Part shown: positions 51,844 through 63,306 of the stretch, piece by piece
Layout of the letters: each line of letters starts with the position of its first letter
Position numbering within the stretch: the stretch's first letter is position 1
Source: Phanerodontia chrysosporium
Taxonomy: Eukaryota; Basidiomycota; Agaricomycetes; Polyporales; Phanerochaetaceae
Direction of reading: 5' to 3'
Assembly (NCBI GenBank): GCA_001910725.1
Contig: MJGA01000014.1
Location: 248,001 to 312,000 of the forward strand
Length of the DNA stretch: 64,000 bases
Translations under genes and position numbers: made by a program
The notes under the pieces: model-generated
The model's input: the letters and a program-made list of their open reading frames with translations, nothing else
Databases searched by the model: none
What the model was told of the DNA's origin: nothing

Positions 51844-52940
51844 ACGTCATTGTTTGGTGCTTTGGTGCGTTTTCTATTCGTTTGTTAATGGTATCCTCTG
51901 ATTTCTCGTACCAGCAGGTCCATATATTATGCAGATACGCCTTGTGCGTCATCCTCAATACGCACAATTGTCGCATTTTCTAACATATCGGATGCCTGCC
52001 ACTGGCCTCTTTGCCTTGCTCGAATGACAGTACTATGCCATGAATAGCTCGCCACACGCAGCCAGCTTCCAAGAGATCGCAAGAAGGATAATGTTCGGTA
52101 GAGATCATGCAAGCTCTACAGACGCAGAGTACGTCTCGCTTTTTGCGTAAAATTGATCCTTCGCGCTTGCTCCCAACGACGTCGGGTAATCCCTCATACT
52201 CACTCCTGATGCTGACATGAGAAAGATTGGACCTGCCTCCAAAAGCTCGCCGCTCATTCATGCACAAGTACGCCCCAGCCTGGAAGCCAATCCTGGTGGA
52301 AGTTCATTGAAAATTCGGTGCCGTCTGAGGCAAATTCGCACTTTCCACCATCTAGCGACTCTCAAAGGCCCACAAACGCAGATATTCTGTACTTCACCGA
52401 TTGCTTGAATTCTTCTGTAAGTGCATACCGTCCGCTGTCGCGACTTTGGCCGCAACCCCCCCCCCTCCTCGACATTGTGGCGCGGTGATTGCCGCATCGA
52501 GACTCGCCAACTGCGCTTACATAAAAGATCTTGCATCGATACCGAACTCTGGAGTGCGACATCCATAGTCTCCGCCCATGCAAGACACAGAGACATCATG
52601 TTTCGTATATCCGTAGTTGGCCCGTACACGCCACACAGGAGCGGCATGCGCAGGAAATTCTGGATCCTTGGGTACGTGTTTCTCCCCAAAAAGGACTGCA
52701 AGGAATACCGCCAATCGGCGGGACTGACGTCACGGCAACAGGTTCCAGAGGTGAATTGGACCCCTGGCTGTCAAGGGAAGCTCCACAGGAGGCTCGATCT
52801 GATGCCTCCTTGTTGCAGCCTGTCGCGGCCCACGTCTTGCCATAAAATGCGGACTCGAGGGATGGTTCCCCCTCCCTCCCTCTCTCCCCTTTCCACCGCC
52901 CAACGCATCCCAGCTGTCCTCACCCGCTCACTAGACAAGC
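51844..52940. other. Intergenic, no gene recognised
   Basis: Short ORFs only. A CATAAAATGC box at about 52840, some 100 bp before the hemerythrin-like gene, may be its core promoter. Confidence 0.4.
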
Positions 52941-53807
52941 ATGGCATCCAACACCACTCTCTGTGTCGCGCAGGAAATCAAGCTGGACCATGACAATGTC
53001 CGCGACCTCTTCCAGCGGTGAGTAGTGGCAGTAATCATACATATATGTTGTTTGCTGATTGGCGTTATAGCTACAAGTCTGCCACCGATCCTAAGCAGAA
53101 GAAGGCGATCGCCAACACGCTTATCCGCGAGATGGCCGTTCATGGTGATGCCGAGTGAGTATTGCGGCGCATATATGCGCTATGGTAATTATGCTAATCT
53201 GCGTGTACCGCGTTCAGGGAGCTTTCCATCTACAAGGAATACGCTCGTTTTGGGCTTGCGGGCGAAGCTGAGCACAACAAAGGTACGTGCTTTTGACATA
53301 TCCGTTTTCACTGCCGCTGAGTACCTCGCCTGTACAGAGGAGCACGCCGAAGTGAAGCGTGCAGTGTACGAAGCCGACACCAAGAACTTCGAGTCGCCTG
53401 ACTATGACCAGACCATGTTCAAGGCATTCAACATCTTCGATACTCACGCTAAGGAGGAGGAAGAGCAGCAGCTGAACCAGCTCGTTGCAAAGATTGACAA
53501 ACAAGAGAACGACGTATGTAGAGTCACATTCTCATGCCGTTCTATCTAATGTCTTGTACTTTTTCCAGAAACTTGCTCGCGACTTCTTGAAGGCTCGCAA
53601 GATGGCACCGACCCGCCCTCACCCCGCTGCTCCCCAGAGCGGTGGAATGGTGCAGAAGGCTGCAGGCATGCAGGCTAGTCTCGCCGATAAGGTACCTCTC
53701 CGTTACCCAGTGCCGACTACATCCGCTTACGTTTGGATCGGCAGGTCGTCGAGACTATGCAGGGTCGCGAGTTTGTCGATTTGAAGTACAATCACCCTGA
53801 GATTTGA
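52941..53807 (+). CDS. Hemerythrin HHE cation-binding domain protein
   Basis: Six exons with joining phases: 52941-53017, 53071-53154, 53218-53282, 53338-53513, 53569-53691, 53745-53807; 195 residues. The four-helix di-iron bundle is visible through its His/Glu ligands: LDHDNVRDLFQRY, IREMAVHGDAEELSIY, AEHNKEEHAEVKRAVY and FDTHAKEEEEQQLNQL. The C-terminus (KLARDFLKARKMAPTRPHPA; QGREFVDLKYNHPEI) is a tail common in fungal members. No signal peptide, so cytosolic. Probable role in oxygen, iron or NO handling (inference from family). Nothing broken. Confidence 0.9.
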
Positions 53808-54704
53808 GCCCGTCGTCCTGCCGAATACAACGAAAAACTTTGTAACATAAGATAAGCTTGTTAGCCACAATGTATCATCATGCCGAGCACGAAGAACCTA
53901 TGCTGCGTGAGTCGCGCGGCGTCAAATGTTTACCTGCTATCGATGGTCGGTGCCGTGTCTCCCATCTTTATAGCTTGGGGAAGATGTACTTGAGCTTCAT
54001 ACAGTCAGTTGTAGTTCCAGTAGCAGGACGGGCCTAACGCTAAGGCCGAATAGCGACGCAAGGCAAGGCCAAGTGTCGCGTCGCCTACCACGTGATCGCG
54101 ACCGTGATGCGCCTCTTTCCGAGGGGAAGGTGAGCGTCGGAAGCGACGTGACGGCTTGCTCTCCTTCTTCTCCTCATCCACAACACCCGGCGGGTGCTCC
54201 ATAATGACTAGCCGATGTCTTTATAGCGGATCTACATGCGGAGAATGGTATGGCGGCGGATTGTGGAATGTGGTGAGTCATGCAATCGTCCGTTCCGATT
54301 CTCTGCTCACTACCATACGTACTTTGCAGTGTTATGATGACCCCTCATGGAAAGGCGATGTCACAGCGCTCAAGGGATCAGCCCTCGTAGGAGAGGCTAT
54401 GCGAAAGCGGCTTTTGGTGTCTCACAACCTCCATACGCCGACCGCAGTATGCAAGACGACCCAAGTCGGCTGCTTCCCAATAGACCTCTTTCTTTTCCTC
54501 TTCGCAGTCTGTTAGATGGGATAATCAAGATCGAAGCGAACCTCCACGCAGGACGATATGACACATGGTATATGCACAGGGAAGGCTAGGGCAAGGTCAC
54601 GCTGGGGGCACACTTTCATTAGGTACGTCACGGAATCCCAACCAATTATAAGACCATAGTATTGGGATTAGAGAAGTGCTATTTAACCCGCTATGACAGT
54701 TAAG
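53808..54704. other. Intergenic, no gene recognised
   Basis: A plus-strand frame around 54156-54515 contains a possible GTGAGT..TTGCAG intron (about 54271-54329), but the translation resembles nothing I know. Confidence 0.35.
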
Positions 54705-55985
54705 TTTAGGCGCATGTTGGTTTCGCTCGCGAGCAGGACGCCCGTGAGCTACTTATCCCGAGGACCACGAAAAGGTCTGCGCCAGGACAACCGAAGTCGC
54801 CCTCCCTCGGGGTACTCACCTTTACCTGTCGTAGCTATGCTGTTGGAGGTCGGCGCTATCAAGAGAAGAAAAAAGAAACTCCGTCGATGAGGGGCCACCT
54901 CCCGACGTTGCACGCTACTGCACATGAAGCGCAGCGCGAGGCCTCGAGACGCACGCAGACGTCATAGCGTGCCCCGAGACCAAGACGATCAGGCCAGGCC
55001 TTCTCGTCGAACAGTGTCCCCCAGCTCCCATGTCGCACCGCGCAGAGACAGCGCTACCCGTCTCGTCGCGAGCGTGTCACGCATCAAGACAGCTGGCTCT
55101 GGCCTCCGACCAGCTGCCGGCGACCTGGCCTGAGTGCAAACGCCGCCGAAGCCAACGCTCGCACCGCCAGTGGTCTCGACACGACGACGAGTCGACGTCG
55201 CCGCCGTCGAGCCTTCCGATGGGCCAGACCACCGTGCCATCGTTGCACGCCCGATCTACGAGCGAGCCCCCGGCGCCGGGCCTGAGGGTTCGAGAGGGTC
55301 CCCAGACCGTAGCCGAACGCGCAAGACACCCTGCACAAGGCACAGGTGTATCCTACCGGGTTGGGTGGACCCCGCCGTCGCCGGCGGAGCCCGAAGTCCA
55401 GAAAGCTAAGCATAGGTAGGCGCCGCCCGCTGTTCTGCAGACTCGGTGGGCGCAGGCGTACGCAGCCCGCTGACCCAGCGTCTGTTACCGCGTGGTGCGA
55501 CAGGCCGTGGTCGGCCTGCCGCTGCGGCGTCCGTCAAGCGTGGGGTCGGACCACGCCCTCGGCGAGGTGCAGGAACCCTGGCGGCGCGCGACGACACTCG
55601 TCCGCCCAGACCCCCTGCCCCTAGAATATCCCTCGTTTCCTGTAAAACGGTCAGATTGGTGCCGCGTCGTCGCCAGCAGCAAGAGCCGCTCACCATCCAT
55701 GTCCAAGGCGAAAGCGGGCAGGCTGTGTCTTGCGGGGAGAATGAAGCTCGGGGGAGAAGTTGAGATGCAGAGTCCAGCGGGAGAGATGGGGTATTTATGT
55801 CCTCGTCGTCAATCGGTGAGTCACGTTTATTCTTGTTGAACAGGAATCAACGGGCGCGCACGTTATGTTTGTGACTTGTTTGTCTCGTGAACCGAGAACG
55901 GAAGTTAAACATGTTTGCAGCATCCAACGCTTTGCACGCGCAGTGCGCAAAGCATGCACGGCGGAGAGTTCGTATGCGCCTCCCT
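54705..55985 (-). repeat. Interspersed repeat family 1, copy F
   Basis: Minus-strand copy closely matching D. Reading on the minus strand: GATATAAAT-like box (CATAAATACCCC, about 55795), ATGGATG followed by the same 50-nt intron, an exon reading GYSRGRGSGRTSVVA and DGRRSGR that here stops after ACRTTR (TAA), GC-rich middle, AAAGGTGAGTACC and the tail module at 54705-54825. The stop is earlier than in D, so the longer D frame is not conserved. Confidence 0.7.
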
Positions 55986-56211
55986 CGTTACAGATTGCCT
56001 GGAAAGGGGAAGACTTGAGTACATGAATGTCCGACGCAGAGTGGCGGGATGGGCGCCGTCGGCGCTCGTGCTTCCAGAATGGAAAGCGGCGCATCAGCCG
56101 GGATAGTGCGGAATCCCCTGTTCGCCTTCTCCGGTAGACTTGAATGCGCATCCCAAGTTACCTCAAAGTCTGACTGTTGTAAGCCGCCCTTCTTGGCGTC
56201 CAGCGTGCACC
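55986..56211. other. Left flank between repeat F and a possible gene
   Basis: No feature seen. Confidence 0.3.
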
Positions 56212-57000
56212 ATGATTAACGGACTGTATGCGCTAGATCCCACTGCTATGCATTGCTCCGAGCACGGTGAGTCGTCCTTTGAGTGGGCTGTAACCTGTCC
56301 AATCTGAAGCACGACCCTCGTTTTGAGTGCAGATTTTGTCCCTCCGAGAAAAGACCCCATCGGCACTAGGCATAAGCTGCGGATGAATCTCGACCTTGCG
56401 AGCTATGATCGCTGCATAGGCTGCGTTCTTGAGCCCGCCGTGCCGCAGCGCCCGCCCGACCGACTCTGTATGTGGCTGACGAGGCCGATAGGCGGTACGC
56501 CCATGAGCCACTGTTATACCCTCTGCTTCTGCCTTAGCTTCTTTCCGATACTCTGTAGGAACTCTGGATGCCAGCCGCGAACACAGACGACCGCTGGTCC
56601 TTGTGCGCTCTCTTCCCTCGAAAAGGATAAGATATCTTCACTAGCCCGAGATGGTGACGGCGCCCTACAATTGATCGTTCCTGCCCCCAGCTCGCACCAT
56701 CAAATCGCACGCCATTCACCTGCGGGCAAAGATACGACACGCACCGTACGTCCGCTTCAGCGACGAGATTATTCGCGCCATGTCGACGCGGCTTGTAAGG
56801 CGCTACGGCGGCTCCAGTGCCGCCTCGGGGAGTATTCCTCTGCTCAAACAGTCTCCGAATACACAGACTTTTGTAAATACGTGAACACATCGTACGAGGT
56901 TTGTCAGAGGCGTGTATCCCGGGGGCGTTCAGGAGTACACGGAAAATATTCTTCAGTTAATCGAGGAACTGATTCGCAGGCGAGCGTGAGTGTTGTTGCC
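56212..57000 (+). CDS. Possible multi-exon gene of unknown function
   Basis: ATG at 56212 in good context (GCACCATGA). Exon 1 encodes MINGLYALDPTAMHCSEH and ends at a GTGAGT donor (56270); exon 2 continues in frame after TTGAGTGCAG with DFVPPRKDPIGTRHKLRMNL then CIGCVLEPAVPQRPPDRLC. Beyond about 56490 the structure is unclear. A third protein-like stretch, TIKSHAIHLRAKIRHAPYV then RFSDEIIRAMSTRLVRRYGG, lies at about 56697-56880. I do not recognise the protein. It may be a decayed gene. Confidence 0.35.
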
Positions 57001-57776
57001 TCGATTCGGCGTCTCGGACTGAGATATGTCCTTGACAGATCCCCATTCCCGACATCGGGCAATGAAAGATCAGACGGCTAAAGGTCCAACCCTCTGGTCA
57101 GGGGCGCGGACCTTGCGTTCTGCTCTGCACCACATGGTGTACTACGGAAGACAGCATACAGAGAACTCCATGTGCGTCCTGAATCTCTGTTCGTGCAGCT
57201 GAGTCAAGATTCTACTTTATATTATACAAAGCACTGCGTCGTGACCAAGTCCTCAGTAAATTGGGTGTGGATTTTGTCTTCAAGCCCAGAACTTTCACTA
57301 GCAGGCGATATGAATGATCTAGGCGTTCATAAGAGAATACGTGTATCCCGCTTGGCTACGGTCTCACACGGACGAGTGTACTTTGACAGCCGCTGCTCCG
57401 ACCTCGGAGAGAGCGCAATACGCGTGTTGATCGACTCCAACTCTGCAGCTCTGAGTGAGTTCACCATTACCATCCGTAACAATAAACTCACGTGTCGCTG
57501 ACGATTATCCTTGCATATAGATGATATAGTGTGATTGCCAAGGCACTAAACGCCCTCCAGCCCGACTGGTGCTACCTTCGTTGCACCACGACGCTGCCAA
57601 GTGCAAGTCCGTGCTAGAGTCCGCGATCGGAGCCTCTGAGCCTCCCGCACCTACAGCCGTGATCAAGGGGTAACGACGTCGTAGCCGCACCCGTTCATCC
57701 CGACATAGCATCCTCCCTGGCTCCGATGGACAACGTTCCTCGCGTAACGCTGCGCGACACGCACAGACCAAGCGGG
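57001..57776. other. Intergenic upstream of the esterase gene
   Basis: A 109-codon plus-strand ORF (57172-57501) has no recognisable family. Nothing else seen. Confidence 0.35.
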
Positions 57777-57783
57777 TATAAAG
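57777..57783 (+). promoter_or_regulatory. TATA box of the carboxylesterase gene
   Basis: TATAAAG, 56 bases before the ATG at 57839, in a position usual for fungal core promoters. Confidence 0.55.
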
Positions 57784-57838
57784 CCTCGAGTAGTTTCTTG
57801 CATCCTCAGCACAGCAGTGCCTGCCCCACTTCACAGAC

Positions 57839-60249
57839 ATGCCCTCTCATACTCGACTCATGTTTGCGCTTTTGTGCAAGCTCACTCTTTTCGTGTTGCC
57901 CTTCTCTCCAGCTCTGGCGTTGACTGCGCCGTCGGTGACCCTCGATAGCGGCATGTTTCTCGGCGTTGCTGCTGGTGACTCCAACATGTTCCTCGGCATC
58001 CCGTTTGCGCAGCCTCCGTAAATGTTGAAATACACGCCTTTTGTCCCTTACTGACATTGCTGCACGCAGTGTCGGCGACCTTCGCCTGCGCCTGCCCGTG
58101 CCTAACGCGCCGTACTCTGGCACGCACAACGCGACGTCGTTCGGCCTCGCTTGTACCCAGCAACCCGCGACATTGCAGATCCCACCGAGCATCGTCTCGA
58201 ACATTACCGAGTTTCTCTCTGGTGGCGGGGTGTCACAATCAGGCGAAGATTGTTGGTATGAAAACTGTCTCTTCTTCGAGTGGCCTGACGGATATGCGCA
58301 GGTCTGACGCTAAATATCTGGACGCCCGCTAATGTGACGAAGGGCACCAAGCTGCCGGTTGTGGTCGTAAGTCTGCATCATACACTACTAGCTCGAATCA
58401 CGGCTCATCACGACGACAGTGGTTCTTTGGAGGTAAGCTCCATGTCAGCAACATAATCACGACTCACTTCCACTCACTTGTCTTGCAGGGGCGTTCCAGT
58501 TCGGAGACAGCAGCCTGTACGTGCTCAACATCGACGCTGTCTACACCGTTTGCTGACGTTTCCTGCTATCGACATAGATACGATGGCGGGTTGATTGTCT
58601 CTCGCTCTGTGGAGATGAACATGCCTGTCATATACGTCAGCTTCAACTATCGGTACGTTCTTCACAATAGTCAGCGTACAGGATACTAACGCCACGCAGG
58701 TTGTCCGGTAGGCTTGCGACAGTCTTCAATTAAATGCATTCATAACTTGTAATCCAGTCTTCGGCTTTCTCGCGAGTGAAGAAGTCAAGGATGCCGGCAT
58801 CGGAAATCTTGGTTTACAAGATCGTGAGTGAGACTCTCAGGCAATAACGAACCTTTTGTCGATAATATCACCCTCTTGGCAGAACGTCTCGCCCTGCATT
58901 GGATTCAGAAATACATATCTGCCTTCAACGGGGACCCGTCCAAGGTCACCATGTACGCACTTTCGTCCGCTTCTTCAAAGTTCCGTTGCTGACCACATTA
59001 CAGATGGGGAGAATCCGCTGGCGCCATTTCTGTCGCTCTGCAAATGGTGGCCAACGGTGGCAATACTGAGGGACTCTTTCGCGGCGCGTTTATGGAGTCT
59101 GGCTCGCCGATCTCTGTCGGTGACATCACCCATGGCCAGAAGACTTATGACATGATTGTCTCTGAGGTAGGCTGCTCTGGCGCAAGCGACACCTTGCAGT
59201 GCTTGCGGGAGGCGCCATGGGGAGCACTTGTCGACGCTGCGAACAAGACTCCTGGAGTCTTCACCCCTCAGGTCAGCACGATCATGCATCAAAAGGTGGT
59301 TGGTGCTTACCATGAGGCGGCAGTCACTTAACTTCGAGTGGCAGCCTCGAGTTGATGGCGTTTTCCTTTCTGACAATCCTCAGACTCTCGTCGCAAGGGG
59401 CAGCGTTGCCAGAATTCCGTTCGTGAACGGGGTACGTCTGGTCCTTGGTTCGGCTGCCAATCTGGCTGATTACCCCTTTGTGCTAGGATTGCGATGACGA
59501 AGGCACTATTTTTGCACTCTCGACCTTGAACATTACGTATTAGAGTTTCTCCCTCTACGCAACTGCTTGGTCGTTGCTGATGCTTGAATATGCACAGGAC
59601 TGACGCGGAAGTACGAGGGTATCTTCAGAGCACGTACCTTCCGGCAGCCAGCCGTTCTCAAATAGACAGCGTCCTCGCACTCTACCCTCAAGACCCTGCG
59701 CAAGGCTCCCATTCGGCACAGGAACCAAAACGTGCTGTCACCTCAATTCAAACGTCTCGCTGCCATCCAAGGCGACCTTATTTTTCAAGCCGGACGACGT
59801 TTCCTTCTGTCCCAACTATCTAGGAAGCAGCCTGCGTACTCTTACAGTAAGCTTATCCAGAAGGCCTCTATCTGCACACGTGCTGACAGCCCCTACAGTC
59901 AACAAGCGGTTTAAGTCTACTCCTGGAGTCGGCAGTGTGCGCGTTTTCCTTCTCACGCGTTTCTATATGCTGACAGCACTATACGCAGGCGCACATCACG
60001 GACATTCTGAACGTCTATGGCGGCGGCGACCTGGCAGACTATCTTATCAACTTCGCGCACAACTTGAACCCGAATGGGCAGGGGTTGCTCAGCTGGCCTA
60101 CGTATAGCACTGCACGCCCCCGACTCCTTGAATTCCTCGACGGGCCCGTCCCGCTAAACATCACGGAGGATACCTTCAGAACGAAGGGGACGACGTTCCT
60201 CACGGAACTACTTCACGCCATCCTCTCTGAGGCTGTTCGACAGTCATAG
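57839..60249 (+). CDS. Secreted type-B carboxylesterase/lipase, 15 exons, with two homopolymer breaks
   Basis: Alpha/beta-hydrolase that cleaves carboxyl esters outside the cell. Exons: 57839-58017, 58070-58251, 58302-58366, 58420-58432 (13 nt), 58489-58516, 58578-58652, 58700-58707 (8 nt), 58758-58823, 58883-58952, 59004-59271, 59324-59431, 59487-59536, 59598-59846, 59899-59936, 59989-60249. Signal peptide LMFALLCKLTLFVLPFSPAL. Motifs: CLTLNIWTP, oxyanion-hole WFFGGAFQFG, nucleophile elbow TIWGESAGAISVALQM, GSPISVG, and the C-terminal STPGVGSAHITDILNVYGGG, LSWPTYSTARPRLLEF. The catalytic Ser is in GESAG; the His is likely in SAHITD. In exon 13 the frame slips at a CCC run (about 59707) and again at an AAAA run (about 59732), each as if one base were missing; the frame is right again after both. 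Confidence 0.85.
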
Positions 60250-60998
60250 GTTTTGTTGTCTTGGTGCCTGAATGTATGGACGATGTAGACAAATACATCT
60301 TGAGCTCAGTACCTTATAGAATCGATCTCCCGACATTCAGGAGCTGCGACTCAAGTTGCCTCGCGCGGCTCCGGCGAGCATGCAGTACGGACACAACCCG
60401 TCCTTGACGTGCAGCCTCCTCTCCACCCTGCTCTGACTTCGTCATCGAGCGAGCGGCGTTGCAGGTTGTGCGATGGGCAACCGTTCTGATTCAACGTTCA
60501 ACTCCAGCTTTCCTACCGTCACTTGTCGGCGTACTTCTAGGCCTGGCTACCTGAACACACTCCCTGGCGCCCTCAGCAAGCCACTGTTCTCGGAGGCAGG
60601 CGCGACCTTTTGTGTCTCCAGGATAATTACCTCGGACAGAGCTCCGAGCGGAAACCAACATGCGCTCAGGTATGTATGCATTTGTCTGAGCTTCCGTTAT
60701 GTATTGCGTATAAGAGTAATTCAAGACATCACATTGAGCATACACAACAGCAGCGTGCGGAACAAGGGAGTTATGTACGTAGTTGTAATTAGAAGCAACA
60801 GTACAGCGGGGCAATGCTATCACTGACGCTCACGCTCATACATGCCAACCTGTTCTCCCGCGTCCTCAGGCAAATCCTTATAGCTAAACCATATCATGAA
60901 GGACGGTACATCATCTGAGGCGCCCTCAGCAGTGATCCCATCGCAGTTACTATCATCAGAGCAATGTGAGTTGCAAGGCTATACGTTCCCATTAGGAC
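60250..60998. other. Intergenic holding repeat remnant G
   Basis: Downstream of the esterase. Only feature seen is a decayed tail module (next entry). Confidence 0.4.
60598..60671 (+). repeat. Decayed tail module, copy G
   Basis: Reads GCGCGACCTTTTGTGTCTCC, then AGGATAATTACCTCGG, then GAAACCAACATGCGCTCAG, in the same order as the 3' half of the shared module. The outer 5' arm and the TTCG hairpin are gone. Confidence 0.5.
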
Positions 60999-61980
60999 TC
61001 ACGTTAGTTGGAACCATGACCCCACTTTGCTTGCGGCGAGCAGCACGTCGCAATATGCCCAGCTATCAGGGAAGATCTCGTCCTGGTCATCCGGGACACC
61101 ACGCACATACTGCAACCAATCCCATAGTAAGTCGCAAGACATCCTCTCGCCGAGGCTGCAGGAGTCACCCTGGTTAGTGCTCACTTGAAATAAACATACG
61201 ACTATCATTTGCGTAGCAACTCACATTTCAGACACCGCGATGAGATAGTCGTGTACGGTAACCCCAGCGGGGTTTGCAATGTCTAAACCGTACGGGTAAG
61301 ACGGATTATCAGCGAGATTGAGTATGCACATGGTGGTCAGAGCCGGGAATGTCGCGAAGCTCCGCCGCGCGATTGGATGGTGCTTTATAAGATCCGTGGA
61401 GGACCAGCCGGGGGCCGCCTGCCTGATGAACGCGCACTCCTGGATATGCCGTCCCCGCCTCGCGTCGCTGAACGCCGTCACCGGAAATCTATTGTTGAAG
61501 CTCAAGCGGGCGAAAATGCCGTTGGTCTTGATCTCGCCCTTTGCGTGTTCCTGCACCTCTTGCGGCGCGACCGCTTTCTCGATGTCCCAGTTTGGCCAGC
61601 CTTGCTCTGCTTTATGGACGAGGGCCCCTTGATAGTCGCCTGCGTCAGCACTGCACGTGTCATACAAGGCAGCAGCACGCACGATTCCCCTCGAATCTCG
61701 CCATTCCACACGCGGGATCCGGGCACGCCCACGCGTGCTTGGCGCACTCGACGCCGATACGCTTGCACCTCCGCTCCGTGTCCTTCTCGACTGTTGACAG
61801 CCCCAGTCCGCTCGCGCGCAGGAGCTTGCGCCAGAAGCCTGGCGGTGTGGCGGTCATTGCGTAGCATGCGCTCGTGCGTGGACATGTGAGAAGGAAGGCG
61901 ACATGCGCGAGCAGGTCGCGCGGGCCGATGTGCTCCCTGATAGCATGCAGAAGCTCGTTCGGAAGGTCGAGCAGGTGCAT
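60999..61980 (-). CDS. F-box protein, family member 1
   Basis: Exons 61683-61980, 61225-61639, 60999-61155; introns 43 and 69 nt with GTGCGT and GTGAGT donors; 289 residues. N-terminal F-box: MHLLDLPNELLHAIREHIG then PRDLLAHVAFLLTCPRTS. Then FWRKLLRASGLGLSTVEKD, ECAKHAWACPDPACGMARF, FNNRFPVTAFSDARRGRHI, ARRSFATFPALTTMCILNL and GVTVHDYLIAVSE, ending LGERMSCDLLWDWLQYVRG then SWAYCDVLLAASKVGSWFQL. Probable SCF ligase subunit of a lineage-specific family. Intact; two relatives are at 46041-46977 (truncated) and 62332-63125. Confidence 0.75.
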
Positions 61981-62331
61981 GGTGCAAGGTGAGAGCAAAA
62001 GCCAGGTCACCACCGAGGCAGGCGCATCGGTAAATTGGATGCGTGCCCAACATGAGGTTGAAAGATGCGTGTTGTTTGACGTAATAGGTGGTTGTGTGGC
62101 GTCTTCGCCAGCCTGTCAGCGCGCGCGTGTAAAGGCGACCATGCGAGGTGAACTGCAGTATAATGAAATCGAGGTTATAACTACCACCATATCAAGCATC
62201 ATCTCAAGTATACCATATCATGCATGGTCCATCCACACATACTTCAACGTTGGCATCACGCATTGTCCATTCTTCAGGAAAGTCTAGCAAAGTAGTCGAA
62301 TAGATCTTCCACGCGCAAAGGCCGTTTCATG

Positions 62332-63125
62332 CTAGTGCCGCGCAACGTCAGTTCCAGGAAAGGTCATCGTAGAGAGTGAACGACTCAACAACATACTCGG
62401 TATATGCGTCACGTCTGAAAGGACAAGACCGGTGGGGTTGTGTATGCGAGTAGAATACTCAGTCCAATCCAAGTCCATTCCGAGGATGGGAGGGAAGCAT
62501 GCGGACGTCCGCGCCGCTAGCGGGTGGTCTTGCAGATTTTCGTCGGGAGGAGTCTGCCCCAGGTCTTCATCTTCAGGCCGCAGATACGGCAATTCACCGC
62601 CTCGCCTCGGCTTCTCGTCGTCGGAAAGCAGTGTCCGGAACGCAACGTGCTCGAAGACCGTGCACGGAATAAGCGGCGCCTCGCCAGGTGCAGAAGCCTC
62701 CCGTACGGTTTGGCAATGTCACATTTATGCCTAACGTTGGTCACTTCAGCAACGCCTGTGCTATCTCGCGACCTGGGGCTGACATAAGTCCAAGGGGCGG
62801 GTCACAGCAGATTGACAGTACGCACGGTTCTCCTGAAGGCGAATTTTCCCCCAGCCCTGATGCTCGCACGTCCATGCGTGTCGCGCACACTCTATCGCAG
62901 TAGACCTCGGGTACAGGTCCGTGTCGTCCCACTGGTCTGTGGTCCGTCCCAACGCGTTCACACGCAACAGGCGAAGCCAGCCATCCTCATCGACGCAGGC
63001 GTAACATGAGGCGGTGCGTTTGCATAAGAGGTAGTAGGCGACGTTCTCAAGGAGGTCGTGAAATCTTTAATAGTGAGTAGCAGCTCGTTAGGGAGGCTCA
63101 GAAAGCCTATGGATGAGAAACTCAT
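62332..63125 (-). CDS. F-box protein, family member 2, one apparent frame break
   Basis: ATG at 63125: MSFSSIGFLSLPNELLLTIK starts an F-box. At about 63060-63075 the natural frame changes: the family-like continuation is DLLENVAYYLLCKRTASCYA, then WLRLLRVNALGRTTDQWDD and ECARHAWTCEHQGWGKIRLQ, matching member 1 (ECAKHAWACP). After an intron (donor GTGCGT near 62825) the frame reads LPYLRPEDEDLGQTPPDENL, CFPPILGMDLDWTEYSTRI and NPTGLVLSDVTHI, again parallel to member 1. Exon junctions in the second half are not fully fixed and the C-terminus may continue through another intron. The break may be an error. Confidence 0.55.
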
Positions 63126-63306
63126 AGGCCAGAGTTCGAGGCAAAGCATCAGAGGCTATAGCGCGTTTACTCCAGCAGTCACGTGAATGCATTAGGGCAG
63201 GCTTTGTGGTTCTGGTGCGCGTCGAGACGCGTCCTCTCCTCACAAATACCCGACGTCCAGTCCTTCTCCCTCTCACGCAATTACATACCCCATCCTGGTT
63301 CTAATT

